Positions 26,116 to 34,911 of a stretch of DNA of 64,000 nucleotides are shown here, piece after piece (within the stretch, counting starts at the first letter, position 1; every line of letters starts with the position of its first letter). This DNA comes from Pseudothauera lacus (GTDB taxonomy: Bacteria > Pseudomonadota > Gammaproteobacteria > Burkholderiales > Rhodocyclaceae), in NCBI RefSeq assembly GCF_003034845.1, contig NZ_PZKC01000013.1:52922-116921 (forward strand), written 5' to 3'. The notes beneath the pieces were generated by a model. The model worked only from the letters and a program-made list of their open reading frames with translations, ran no database searches and had not been told where the DNA came from. The position numbers and the translations under genes were made by a program.

Positions 26116-27018
26116 TCAGCCGGCGACGCCGAGCAGGTACAACCAGAAGCTCAGGGTCGCCACTGCGGCCAGCGTGGACGCCGAGATCAGCCAGGCCACG
26201 CCGGGGCCGTCGCCACCCATGCGCATCGCCAGGATGTAGGCCGAGCTCGCCGAGGGCAGCGCGGCAAAGAGCACCAGCAGCTCGAAGGCCAGCCCTTCGA
26301 TGCCGAGCGCGCGCCCCAGCCACCAGGCCAGCGCCGGCATCATCATCAGCTTCACTGCCAGCAGCCACAGCGAGCCGCCGAGGCGGCCGCCGACCTGGCC
26401 CCAGCGCAGCGCTGCTCCGACCGCCAGCAGCCCCAGGGTCACCGCCGCATCGCCGAGGCGCTTGAGAAAGGCCTGCGCCGGCTCGACGAGCTCGAAGCCG
26501 GCAAGATTCCACCCCAGACCGGCAAGGGTGGCCAGCACCAGCGGATTGCGCAGCAGTTCGCGCGCCAGGCTGCCCTGGCCGTGGCGGGCGAGCATGCTTA
26601 CCGCGAGGATGTTGGCGAAGGGCACCATGGCGCCGGACATCGCCCCCATCGTCGCCACCCCCAGCGCGCCGTGCAGCTTGCCGGCGATGGCGATGCCGAT
26701 GTAGGTGTTGAAGCGGTAGGCGCACTGCAGGCGCGAGGCGAAGGCGATCGGTGCCAGGCCCATCAGCGGCTGCCCCGCCCAGCCCAGCACGAAGCCACCG
26801 AACAGCACCGCGAGGGCACAGAGGAAGAGCGGCAGGGTGGTGGCGAAGTCGATCGGCACGCTGGCCAGCGCGTTGAACAGCAGGGCCGGAAAGAGGACGA
26901 AGTAGACCAGTTTCTCGATCCCCGCCCACAGGTTTTCGGCGGCGAGCAGATGGCGGCGCAGCAGGGCGCCGAGCAGGATGAGGGAAAAATCGGGGAGGAG
27001 CAGGAGCAGGCTTTGCAT
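26116..27018 (-). CDS. AEC-family (auxin efflux carrier-like) permease
   Basis: The 300-residue integral membrane protein has about 8-10 hydrophobic segments, beginning MQSLLLLLPDFSLILLGALLRRH. The mid-protein FNTYIGIAIAG and the C-terminal FAALPSASSAYILAMRMGGD match bacterial AEC/malonate-transporter-like proteins. The start at 27018 is chosen because the frame further upstream overlaps the CoA-transferase gene antisense pattern and is not hydrophobic. Substrates of this family are mostly organic acids; the substrate here is unknown. It lies downstream of a strong terminator, so it is probably transcribed separately from the liv-type operon. Confidence 0.82.
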   Translation of the reverse strand: MQSLLLLLPDFSLILLGALLRRHLLAAENLWAGIEKLVYFVLFPALLFNALASVPIDFATTLPLFLCALAVLFGGFVLGWAGQPLMGLAPIAFASRLQCAYRFNTYIGIAIAGKLHGALGVATMGAMSGAMVPFANILAVSMLARHGQGSLARELLRNPLVLATLAGLGWNLAGFELVEPAQAFLKRLGDAAVTLGLLAVGAALRWGQVGGRLGGSLWLLAVKLMMMPALAWWLGRALGIEGLAFELLVLFAALPSASSAYILAMRMGGDGPGVAWLISASTLAAVATLSFWLYLLGVAG

Positions 27019-27039
27019 CGGTGCAAGCCTAACCCAAGG

Positions 27040-27086
27040 CCGGCCTGCTGCGCGCTCCGTGATGTTACGGAGCGCGCAGCGGCCGG
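27040..27086 (-). terminator. Strong hairpin ending the liv-type operon
   Basis: A perfect 14-bp stem (27047-27060 with 27067-27080, 6-nt loop) is extended by a further 6 bp (27040-27045 with 27081-27086) after a single bulged base. It starts 7 nt after the stop codon of the last operon gene. No U-run follows, but the stability suggests a terminator or 3'-end stabiliser. Confidence 0.7.
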
Positions 27087-27092
27087 TGCAGT

Positions 27093-28259
27093 TCAGATCA
27101 CCCGCGCCGCCCGCAGGCGGTCGAGCTCTTGCGCATCGATGCCGAGCGCGGCGAGTACGCGCGCCGTATGTGCGCCCGCGGCGGGAGCGGGGGCGAAATC
27201 CGCCGGCGCGTGTCCGGACAGGCGCACTGGGGGGGCGAACTGGCGCACCCCGTCTACCTCGATGACCATGCCACGCGCCTGCAGGTGGGCGTTCTGCAGG
27301 CTCTCCTCGAGGCGCAGCACGGGGGTGACGCAGCAGTCCACACCGTCGAACAACGCCGTCCATTCGGCCTGGCTGCGCGTGCGGAAGATCGCCGCCAGCG
27401 CGCTGCGCGCCCGCGCCCCGGCCTCGCCGCCGGCCAGATGGGCGGGTTTCAGGTCCGCCCTGTCGAGGGTGTCGCAGAGCAGGTGCCAGAACTTCTCCTC
27501 CAGCGCCCCGACCGCCATGTGGCGGCCGTCGGCGGTCTCGTACACGCCGTAACACGGCACCCCGCCGTCGAGCAGGTCCTCGCCGCGCGGCTTCACCGCG
27601 CCGTGGGCGAGCACCTCGCAGAGCGGGAAGATGGCATGCGCCAGCGCGGCGTCGGTCATCGCCACGTCGACGTGACGCCCCTGCCCGCTCGCACGCGCAT
27701 CGATCACCGCCACCAGCAGGCCGAGCAGCGCGCTCAGGGTGCCGCCGAGGAGGTCGCCGATCTGCAGGTTGGGGATGGCCGGCGGGCCACCGGCGCTGCC
27801 GATCTGGTCGAGCACGCCGGCGTAGCCGATGTAGTTGATGTCATGCCCGGCGCGCTGCGCGTAGGGGCCGTCCTGGCCGTAGCCGGAGATGCTGCAATAG
27901 ACCAGGCGCGGATTGCGCGCGGCCAACTGGGCGTAGCCCAGGCCCAGCTTGTCCATCACCCCCGGGCGGAAGCCCTCGACCAGCACGTCGGCGCTGTCGA
28001 CCAGGCGCAGGAAGAGTTCGCGCCCGGCGTCCTGCTTGAGGTCGATGCGGATGCTCTGCTTGTTGCGATTGACCACCTGGTAGAAGTAGCTGCTGTCGCC
28101 ATTCATCGCCCCCATGCTGCGGGCGTAGTCGCCGGCGCCGGTATCCTCGACCTTGATCACCTCGGCGCCGTAGTCCGCCAGGTGCTGGGTGGCCAGCGGG
28201 CCGGGCAGCAGACGGGTGAGGTCGAGCACCCGCAGGCCGTGCAGGGGTGGTGCGCGCAT
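27093..28259 (-). CDS. Family III CoA-transferase-fold protein, alpha-methylacyl-CoA racemase-like
   Basis: This 388-residue CaiB/BaiF-fold protein begins MRAPPLHGLRVLDLTRLLPGP. Features favour the racemase branch (AMACR) over CoA transferases: GHDINYIGYAGVL with H139 and IPNLQIGDLLGG with D169 align with the His/Asp catalytic pair of AMACR. AMACR interconverts 2R- and 2S-methylacyl-CoA so that branched acyl-CoAs can enter beta-oxidation. The start follows the upstream ligase stop by 2 nt, so it is the last gene of the eight-gene operon. A true CoA transferase role cannot be excluded. Confidence 0.75.
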   Translation of the reverse strand: MRAPPLHGLRVLDLTRLLPGPLATQHLADYGAEVIKVEDTGAGDYARSMGAMNGDSSYFYQVVNRNKQSIRIDLKQDAGRELFLRLVDSADVLVEGFRPGVMDKLGLGYAQLAARNPRLVYCSISGYGQDGPYAQRAGHDINYIGYAGVLDQIGSAGGPPAIPNLQIGDLLGGTLSALLGLLVAVIDARASGQGRHVDVAMTDAALAHAIFPLCEVLAHGAVKPRGEDLLDGGVPCYGVYETADGRHMAVGALEEKFWHLLCDTLDRADLKPAHLAGGEAGARARSALAAIFRTRSQAEWTALFDGVDCCVTPVLRLEESLQNAHLQARGMVIEVDGVRQFAPPVRLSGHAPADFAPAPAAGAHTARVLAALGIDAQELDRLRAARVI

Positions 28260-28261
28260 GC

Positions 28262-29494
28262 TCAGTCGTACTTGCGCAGGTCGTCGATCACCTTGCCGTC
28301 GTTGGCCAGGCTGGCGGGCGCGCAGAACGCCACTTCGCCGCGCAGCTTGGTGACTTCGCGGATCGACGCGGCAACGGCGGCGGCGAGCGCGTCGTCGGCA
28401 GCCGCACTCTCGCAGTGCAGGGTCATGCGGTCGTTGAGTCCGGGGTTGTCCACCACCAGCCGGGCACGCGCCAGCTCGGGGTGGCGGCGGACGATCTCGG
28501 CGACCTGACTGGGATGGACGAACATGCCCTTGATCTTGGTGGTCTGGTCGGCACGCCCCATCCAGCCCTTGATGCGCAGGTTGGTACGCCCGCAAGGCGA
28601 CTCGCCGGGCAGCAGGGCTGAGAGATCACCGGTACCGAAGCGGATCAGCGGGTAGTCGGGATTGAAGGTGGTCACCACCACTTCGCCGACCTCGCCGGGC
28701 GCCACCGGGTCGCCGGTGCCGGGGCGGACGATCTCGAGGATGATGTCCTCGTCGACGACCATGCCCTCGCGTGCCGGGGTCTCGTAGGCGATCAGGCCGA
28801 TGTCCGCGGTGGCGTAGGCCTGGTAGGCCTGGATGCCGCGTGCGGCAAGGGCGTCGCGCTGACTGGGCGGAAAGGCCTCGCCGGAAACGAAGGCCTTGGT
28901 GAAGGACGGCGTCACGCCGAGCTCCGCCGCCTTGTCGAGGATGATGCGCAGGAACGACGGCGTGCCGGTATAGGCATTGGGCTGCAGGTCGGCGAGTGCG
29001 GCAACCTGCTGCTCGGTCTGCCCCACGCCGGCGGGGAACACCGTGCAGCCCAGGGCGTGCGCGGCGGTCTCCATCATCGACCCTGCGGGGGTGAAGTGGT
29101 AGGAGAAGGTGTTGTGCACCAGGTCGCCTTCGCGGAAGCCCGCCGCATGCAGCGCACGCGCCAGCCGGTAGTAGTCCGCCCGCGCGCCTTCCGGTTCGTA
29201 CAGCGGCCCGGGCGAGGCGAACACCCGCCGGCAGTCGCGCCCCCAGTGTGCGGCGGCAAAGCCGCCGAAGGGGCGCGCCGCCTTCTGGCGCTCCAGCAGT
29301 TCGGACTTGCGGATCACCGGCAGGCGGGCGAGGGCCTCGCGCGAAGTGACCGCCTCAGGATCGACATCGGCCAGCAGACCGGCAAAGGCCGGGGCGTTGG
29401 CCTTGGCGTGGGCGATCTGTGCCGGCAGGCGGGCAAACAATTCGTCTTCGCGGGCGCCTGCAGCGCGTGTTTCACGGTCGTCGTAGTGGCTCAT
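28262..29494 (-). CDS. Phenylacetate-CoA ligase-like adenylate-forming protein
   Basis: The 410-residue protein aligns along its whole length with PaaK-type ligases: YTGTPSFLRIILDKA, YATADIGLIAYE, FGTGDLSALLPGESPCGRTNLRI and a C-terminal GKVIDDLRKYD that keeps the catalytic lysine. The phosphate-binding loop, normally SSGTTGKPT, reads SPGPLYEPEG (about residues 88-97), so the Gly/Thr-rich loop is lost. It may still be active with altered ATP binding, or may have another role. The start MSHYDD at 29494 is preferred to an extension of 26 unconserved residues. It lies in the operon between livF and the racemase-like gene. Confidence 0.8.
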   Translation of the reverse strand: MSHYDDRETRAAGAREDELFARLPAQIAHAKANAPAFAGLLADVDPEAVTSREALARLPVIRKSELLERQKAARPFGGFAAAHWGRDCRRVFASPGPLYEPEGARADYYRLARALHAAGFREGDLVHNTFSYHFTPAGSMMETAAHALGCTVFPAGVGQTEQQVAALADLQPNAYTGTPSFLRIILDKAAELGVTPSFTKAFVSGEAFPPSQRDALAARGIQAYQAYATADIGLIAYETPAREGMVVDEDIILEIVRPGTGDPVAPGEVGEVVVTTFNPDYPLIRFGTGDLSALLPGESPCGRTNLRIKGWMGRADQTTKIKGMFVHPSQVAEIVRRHPELARARLVVDNPGLNDRMTLHCESAAADDALAAAVAASIREVTKLRGEVAFCAPASLANDGKVIDDLRKYD

Positions 29495-29603
29495 TGAACT
29501 GTCCCGGTCTCCGCCCGCACGCGGCGGGCGGCCAAAAGCTGGAACCACGAGGGAAGGGCTGAATGCATGCATGAGGCACGAAGCGGATGAGGATGGCGAA
29601 TGC

Positions 29604-30440
29604 TCACGACAGCCAGCGCTTGCGCCGGCGGTAGTGCTTGACCTCGCGGAAGCTCTTGCGCCCCTCTCCGGAGAGGCCGAGGTAGAACTCCTTGACGTCT
29701 TCGTTGTTGGCCAGTTCCTTGGCCTCGCCTTCCATGACGATGCGGCCGTTCTCGAGGATGTAGCCGAAGTCGGCGTAGCGCAGCGCCACCATGGTGTTCT
29801 GTTCGGCGAGCAGGAAGCTCACGCCTTCCTTGCCATTGAGGTCCTTGACGATCTCGAAGATCTCTTCGACGATCTGCGGCGCCAGGCCCATCGACGGTTC
29901 GTCGAGCAGGATCATCTCCGGCTTGGCCATCAATGCGCGGCCGATGGCGCACATCTGCTGCTCACCGCCGGAGGTGTAGCCGGCCTGCGAGGAGCGCCGG
30001 GTCTTCAGGCGCGGGAAGTAGTGGTAGACCTTCTCCAGGCTGTCGTTGAGCTCGCGCCGCGAAATGCTGCGGGTGTAGGCACCGGTGAGGAGGTTTTCCT
30101 CAATGGTGAGGTGGCCGAAGCAGTGCCGCCCTTCCATCACCTGGATGACGCCGCGCTTGACCAGTTCATTGGGGGTCATCTGATCGACCCGCGTGCCCTT
30201 GAACTCGATGCTGCCCTTGGTGACGTCTCCGCGTTCGGCGCCGAGCAGGTTGGAGATCGACTTCAGGGTAGTGGACTTGCCGGCGCCGTTGGCACCCAGC
30301 AGGGCGACGATGCCGCCTTTCGGCACTTCGAAGGACACGCCCTTCAGCACCAGGATGACGTGGTCGTAGATGACCTCGATGTTGTTGACGCTGAGGTAGG
30401 GCGCCGCATTAGCGGCTGCGGTCTGATTGGCTGTATTCAT
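29604..30440 (-). CDS. livF: Branched-chain-amino-acid-type ABC transporter ATPase LivF
   Basis: The 278-residue ATPase has Walker A GANGAGKST, Q-loop MEGRHCF, a signature loop in the form TSGGEQQM, Walker B MILLDEP and H-loop region AEQN. The order of motifs and the MGLAPQIVEEIFEIV segment identify LivF. The Arg/Lys-rich C-terminal tail (YRRRKRWLS) is longer than in E. coli LivF. It partners LivG, LivH, LivM and the binding protein of the same operon and probably takes a carboxylic acid rather than an amino acid. A 158-bp space with a perfect hairpin separates it from the binding-protein gene. Confidence 0.92.
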   Translation of the reverse strand: MNTANQTAAANAAPYLSVNNIEVIYDHVILVLKGVSFEVPKGGIVALLGANGAGKSTTLKSISNLLGAERGDVTKGSIEFKGTRVDQMTPNELVKRGVIQVMEGRHCFGHLTIEENLLTGAYTRSISRRELNDSLEKVYHYFPRLKTRRSSQAGYTSGGEQQMCAIGRALMAKPEMILLDEPSMGLAPQIVEEIFEIVKDLNGKEGVSFLLAEQNTMVALRYADFGYILENGRIVMEGEAKELANNEDVKEFYLGLSGEGRKSFREVKHYRRRKRWLS

Positions 30441-30561
30441 GGGTGTTTTCGCCTGTTGTCTCCGTCCCACCTCCCCGAAGGTTTCGGGAGAGGATCTGCA
30501 CGCGTCTCGCCGCAATGGGGCAAGCCGCCTGCAGACCCCCCCGCGAGCGGGGAAGCCTGCA

Positions 30562-30587
30562 CCTGCGCACCGCCAGGGGTGCGCAGG
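30562..30587 (-). promoter_or_regulatory. Perfect hairpin between binding protein gene and livF
   Basis: A 10-bp perfect stem (30562-30571 and 30578-30587, 6-nt loop) lies 11 nt before the end of the binding-protein gene in genome coordinates, that is, just downstream of its stop. A second GC stem follows in the same space. Such stems after a periplasmic binding protein gene often stabilise its mRNA and make it more abundant than downstream genes. Confidence 0.6.
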
Positions 30588-30598
30588 CTGTTGCGCAA

Positions 30599-31927
30599 TT
30601 ACATTTCCTTCGAGCAGTCGCGCGGGGTGATGCCCTTCTCCGCAGCGTAGGCAGCGGCGGACTCCTCGATCATGCCGCGCACCAGTTGGCGGTCACCCGA
30701 CACCCAGTCGGAAACCACGTTCCACTTGGCACCGTCCCACTGCTGGAACTTCACCACGCCAGCGCCTTCATGGTCGGCGCAGGTGATGTTCAGCTGGGGC
30801 ATGAAGCCGGTGGCGCCGAGCGCGGACAGGCGGGCGTCGTCGATGCGCAGGTTCTCGAAGCCCCAGCGCATCTGCTCACCGGTGAGCGGCTTGCCCTTGC
30901 CGAACTTCTCCTGCGCGGTGCGGATGGCCTCAACGTAGATGATGCCGTGCACCACGCCACGGTTGTAGAGCACCGAGCCGACGCGGCTGCGGTCTTCCAT
31001 GTTGCCGCGGTTGCTGGCGTAGACATGCTCCTGAATGGCCTGGATCACCGGGAAGCCGGTACCGGCGGGGTTGAAGCCGGCCGCGACATAGCCCTTGGCG
31101 GCATCACCCGCGGGGATGGTATCCTCCTCGGAGCCCGACCACCACACGCCGACGATCTTCTCGCGCGGGTAGCCGGTACGCGCAGCAGTGCGCAGCGCGG
31201 TCGGGTTCATCACCCCCCAGCCCCACAGGATGGTGTAGTCCGGACGCAGCTGGCGGATCTGCAGCCACTGGGCCTGCTGCTCGTTACCGGGGCTGGCCAC
31301 CGGAATCATGGTGAGCTGGTAGCCATAGCGCTCGGCGAGGCGCTGCAGCACGGCGTGAGACTCCTTGCCGTAGGCGGAATCGTGGTACAGCAGGGCAATC
31401 TTCTTGCCGCGCAGCTTGTCGTTGCCACCTTCCTTGCTGCCGATGTAGTTGATGATCGCCGAGGCCTGACTCCAGTAGGTGGTGATCATCGGGAAGACCC
31501 ACGGGAAGACGCGCCCGTCGGCCGCATCGGTACGGCCGTAGCCGATGGTGACCATGGGGATCTTGTCCTGGGCGACGCGGTCGAGCACCGAGTAGGCGAT
31601 GCCCGTCGACAGCGGCTGGAAGGCTGAGTTGCCGGTGGCGCCGCGGTTCTTCTGGCGCTCATAGCACTCCACGCCGCGGGCGTTGTTGTATTCGGTCTCG
31701 CACTCTTCCCAGGTGAGCTTGACGCCGTTCACGCCGCCGTCGCGCTCGTTGATCATCTGCATGTAGTCGATCCAGCCGCCGAACAGCGAAGCGCCGTTGG
31801 AGCCGAAGGGGCCGACGCGGTAGCTGGGCAGGCCGATGTACTGTTCCTGGGCGGCGGCCACGCCGCCGGCCAGCAGACCGGTCACCGCAGCACCCATCAC
31901 AATGGTGTTGCGCAAGCTGAATTTCAT
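30599..31927 (-). CDS. Periplasmic substrate-binding protein of liv-type ABC transporter
   Basis: The 442-residue exported protein has a signal peptide cleaved after AAA-Q (about residue 26, GLLAGGVAAAQEQ). It is a Peripla_BP_6 (LivJ/UrtA-like) fold: FGSNGASLFGGWIDYMQMINERDGGVNG, then YGRTDAADGRVFPWVFPM and IALLYHDSAYGKESHAVLQRLAERYG. It is longer than LivJ (about 345 mature) and of a subgroup seen with aromatic or fatty acid catabolism in betaproteobacteria. The C-terminus holds two cysteines (ITCADHEG and TPRDCSKEM). The ligand is unknown. Confidence 0.88.
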   Translation of the reverse strand: MKFSLRNTIVMGAAVTGLLAGGVAAAQEQYIGLPSYRVGPFGSNGASLFGGWIDYMQMINERDGGVNGVKLTWEECETEYNNARGVECYERQKNRGATGNSAFQPLSTGIAYSVLDRVAQDKIPMVTIGYGRTDAADGRVFPWVFPMITTYWSQASAIINYIGSKEGGNDKLRGKKIALLYHDSAYGKESHAVLQRLAERYGYQLTMIPVASPGNEQQAQWLQIRQLRPDYTILWGWGVMNPTALRTAARTGYPREKIVGVWWSGSEEDTIPAGDAAKGYVAAGFNPAGTGFPVIQAIQEHVYASNRGNMEDRSRVGSVLYNRGVVHGIIYVEAIRTAQEKFGKGKPLTGEQMRWGFENLRIDDARLSALGATGFMPQLNITCADHEGAGVVKFQQWDGAKWNVVSDWVSGDRQLVRGMIEESAAAYAAEKGITPRDCSKEM

Positions 31928-32027
31928 TGGATTGCCTCCTCTTTGTATGTAGTGCCCTGCTGGTGAAGCCTCATGCCGGCCGGGAGCAGGACCCGGCGCG
32001 GAAATTCAGTTTAGTGCCAAAAACGGC

Positions 32028-33095
32028 TCAGTGCGGGAAGGGCCACAGGCGCAGCTTTTCCTTGCCGATCTGCCACAACCTCGCCATGCCATGGGGTTCG
32101 ACGATGAGGAAGAAGATGATCAGGCCGCCGAAGATCATCAGTTCGAGGTTGGAGCCGAAGCCCGGCGGCAGCGCGGCGCCGACGAAGCTGTGCAGGACGA
32201 TGTTGAGGAACACCGGCAGCAGCACGATGAAGGCCGCACCAAGGAAGGAGCCGAGGATGGAGCCGACACCGCCGATGATGATCATGAAGAGGATCTGGAA
32301 CGACAGGGTGAGGTTGAAGCCCTCCGGTTCAACGGTCCCCAGGTAAGTGTAGGCGTACAGTGCGCCGGCCACCCCGCAGTAGAACGACGACACCGCAAAG
32401 GCCTGCAGCTTGGTGCGCATCAGGCGGATGCCGATGACCTCGGCGGCGACGTCCATGTCGCGCACTGCCATCCACTTGCGCCCGGTGGTCGAGCGCACCA
32501 TGTTCTTGGCAGCAAGGGCCAGCACAGTAACCACCAACAGGGTCAGCAGGTACTTGCTCTCCGGCGTATTGAAGGCGTAGCCGAGGATATTGATCTCCTG
32601 CGCGGTGATCACCCCGGAGCTGGAGTAGTTGGAGAACCACGGGAACTTCACCAGCACCCAGACGATGAAGAACTGCGCTGCCAGCGTCGCCACGGCGAGG
32701 TAGAAACCCTTGATGCGCAGCGAGGGCAGACCGAAGAGGATGCCCACTGCCGCCGCACTGAGGCCGCCGAGGAGAATGGCCATCAGGAAGGGCATGCCGT
32801 CGATGCGCAGCATGAAGTTGTAGGTGGCAAACGCCCCCACCGCCATGAAGGCTGCCGACCCCAGCGACAACTGCCCGGCATAGCCGGTGAGGATGTTCAG
32901 CCCCAGCGCGGCCAGGGAGAAGATCAGTACCGGGGTGAGGATGGCCTGCAACCAGTACTGGCTGGCCACCATCGGCACGATGAGGAAGAAGAAGGCGAGC
33001 AGCGCGATGAATCCCACCCGGTCCTGACGGATCGGGAAGATCTGGCTGTCCTCCTGGTAACTGGCCTTGAACTGGCCGGCTTCACGATAGAGCAT
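32028..33095 (-). CDS. livM: Liv-type ABC transporter permease LivM
   Basis: The 355-residue integral membrane protein has about nine hydrophobic segments. The typical LivM pieces are LNILTGYAGQLSLGSAAFMAVGAFATY, LRIKGFYLAVATLA, RDMDVAAEVIGI and FMIIIGGVGSILGSFLGAAFI. It pairs with LivH (54 bp upstream) to form the channel. The N-terminal 30 residues are hydrophilic and extend beyond the usual LivM start. Confidence 0.92.
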   Translation of the reverse strand: MLYREAGQFKASYQEDSQIFPIRQDRVGFIALLAFFFLIVPMVASQYWLQAILTPVLIFSLAALGLNILTGYAGQLSLGSAAFMAVGAFATYNFMLRIDGMPFLMAILLGGLSAAAVGILFGLPSLRIKGFYLAVATLAAQFFIVWVLVKFPWFSNYSSSGVITAQEINILGYAFNTPESKYLLTLLVVTVLALAAKNMVRSTTGRKWMAVRDMDVAAEVIGIRLMRTKLQAFAVSSFYCGVAGALYAYTYLGTVEPEGFNLTLSFQILFMIIIGGVGSILGSFLGAAFIVLLPVFLNIVLHSFVGAALPPGFGSNLELMIFGGLIIFFLIVEPHGMARLWQIGKEKLRLWPFPH

Positions 33096-33149
33096 GCGTT
33101 GTCTCCGTATGCGTTGTGTTTGTGCGTTGTCGTTCTATCGTCCGATGCC

Positions 33150-34076
33150 TCAGACCCGGTCGATGTGCTTTTCGCCGAACAGGCCTTCCGGGCGCACCAG
33201 CAGGAAGAGCATGGCCAGGATGTAGGGGAACCAGGATTCGATGCCACCACCGACAAACGGACCAAGGTAGATTTCCGCGAGCTTCTCGCTGGCGCCGATG
33301 ATGAGCCCGCCGATGATCGCCCCGGGCACCGAGGTGAAGCCGCCGAGGATGAGCACCGGCAGCGCCTTCAGCGCGGTGAAGGTGAGGGCGAACTGCACGC
33401 CGTTGCGCGCCCCCCAGATCAGACCGGCGATCAGTGCGACAAAGCCGGCGACACCCCAGACGATGGCCCAGATGTGCTTGAGCGGGATGCCCACCGACAG
33501 GGCGGCCTGGTGATCGTCGGCCACCGCGCGCAGGGCGCGGCCCACCCGGGTGTATTGGAACAGCAGGGCCAGCACGACGAAGAGCACGAGGGCGATGCCG
33601 GCAGCGATGAGGTCGAACTTGGAGATCATCATGTCGAACTCGTCGAGCATCCACATCACCGGTTCGTCGGAGATGCCAAGGCTCAGACCGCGTGCGGTGT
33701 TGCCCCAGATCGCCTGCACCAGGCCCTCGATGAAGAAGGTCAGACCGATGGTGGCCATGAACAGGGTGATCGGCGGCTGGTTGACCAGCGGACGCAGCAC
33801 TACCTTTTCTGTGGCGATGCCGAGCACCACCATGGACATCAGCGCAAGCGCGAAGGACAGCCAGAACACCCCGCCGCTGCCGGGCTCCATGCCGGTCCAT
33901 CCGGGCAGCACCTCGGTGAAGCCGACGAAGGTCAGCGCAGCAAAGAACACCATCGCGCCCTGGGCGAAGTTGAACACCCCCGAGGCCTTGAAGATGAGCA
34001 CGAAGCCGAGCGCGACCAGGGCGTAGAGCACGCCCGACAGCAGGCCGCCGATCAGCACTTCGAAAAAGAACGTCAT
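33150..34076 (-). CDS. livH: Liv-type ABC transporter permease LivH
   Basis: The 308-residue permease begins MTFFFEVLIGGLLSGVLYALVALGFVLIFKASGVFNFAQGAMVFF, typical of LivH. It has about eight hydrophobic segments and the EAA-like loop RAVADDHQAALSVGIPL. The gene follows livG by 36 bp and precedes livM by 54 bp. Confidence 0.92.
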   Translation of the reverse strand: MTFFFEVLIGGLLSGVLYALVALGFVLIFKASGVFNFAQGAMVFFAALTFVGFTEVLPGWTGMEPGSGGVFWLSFALALMSMVVLGIATEKVVLRPLVNQPPITLFMATIGLTFFIEGLVQAIWGNTARGLSLGISDEPVMWMLDEFDMMISKFDLIAAGIALVLFVVLALLFQYTRVGRALRAVADDHQAALSVGIPLKHIWAIVWGVAGFVALIAGLIWGARNGVQFALTFTALKALPVLILGGFTSVPGAIIGGLIIGASEKLAEIYLGPFVGGGIESWFPYILAMLFLLVRPEGLFGEKHIDRV

Positions 34077-34112
34077 TGTTGTCTCCTCTTATCCTTTTTC
34101 CTGCGGCCGCAC

Positions 34113-34895
<783 letters not shown>

Positions 34896-34911
34896 GTGCC
34901 TGTGTCTCCCC

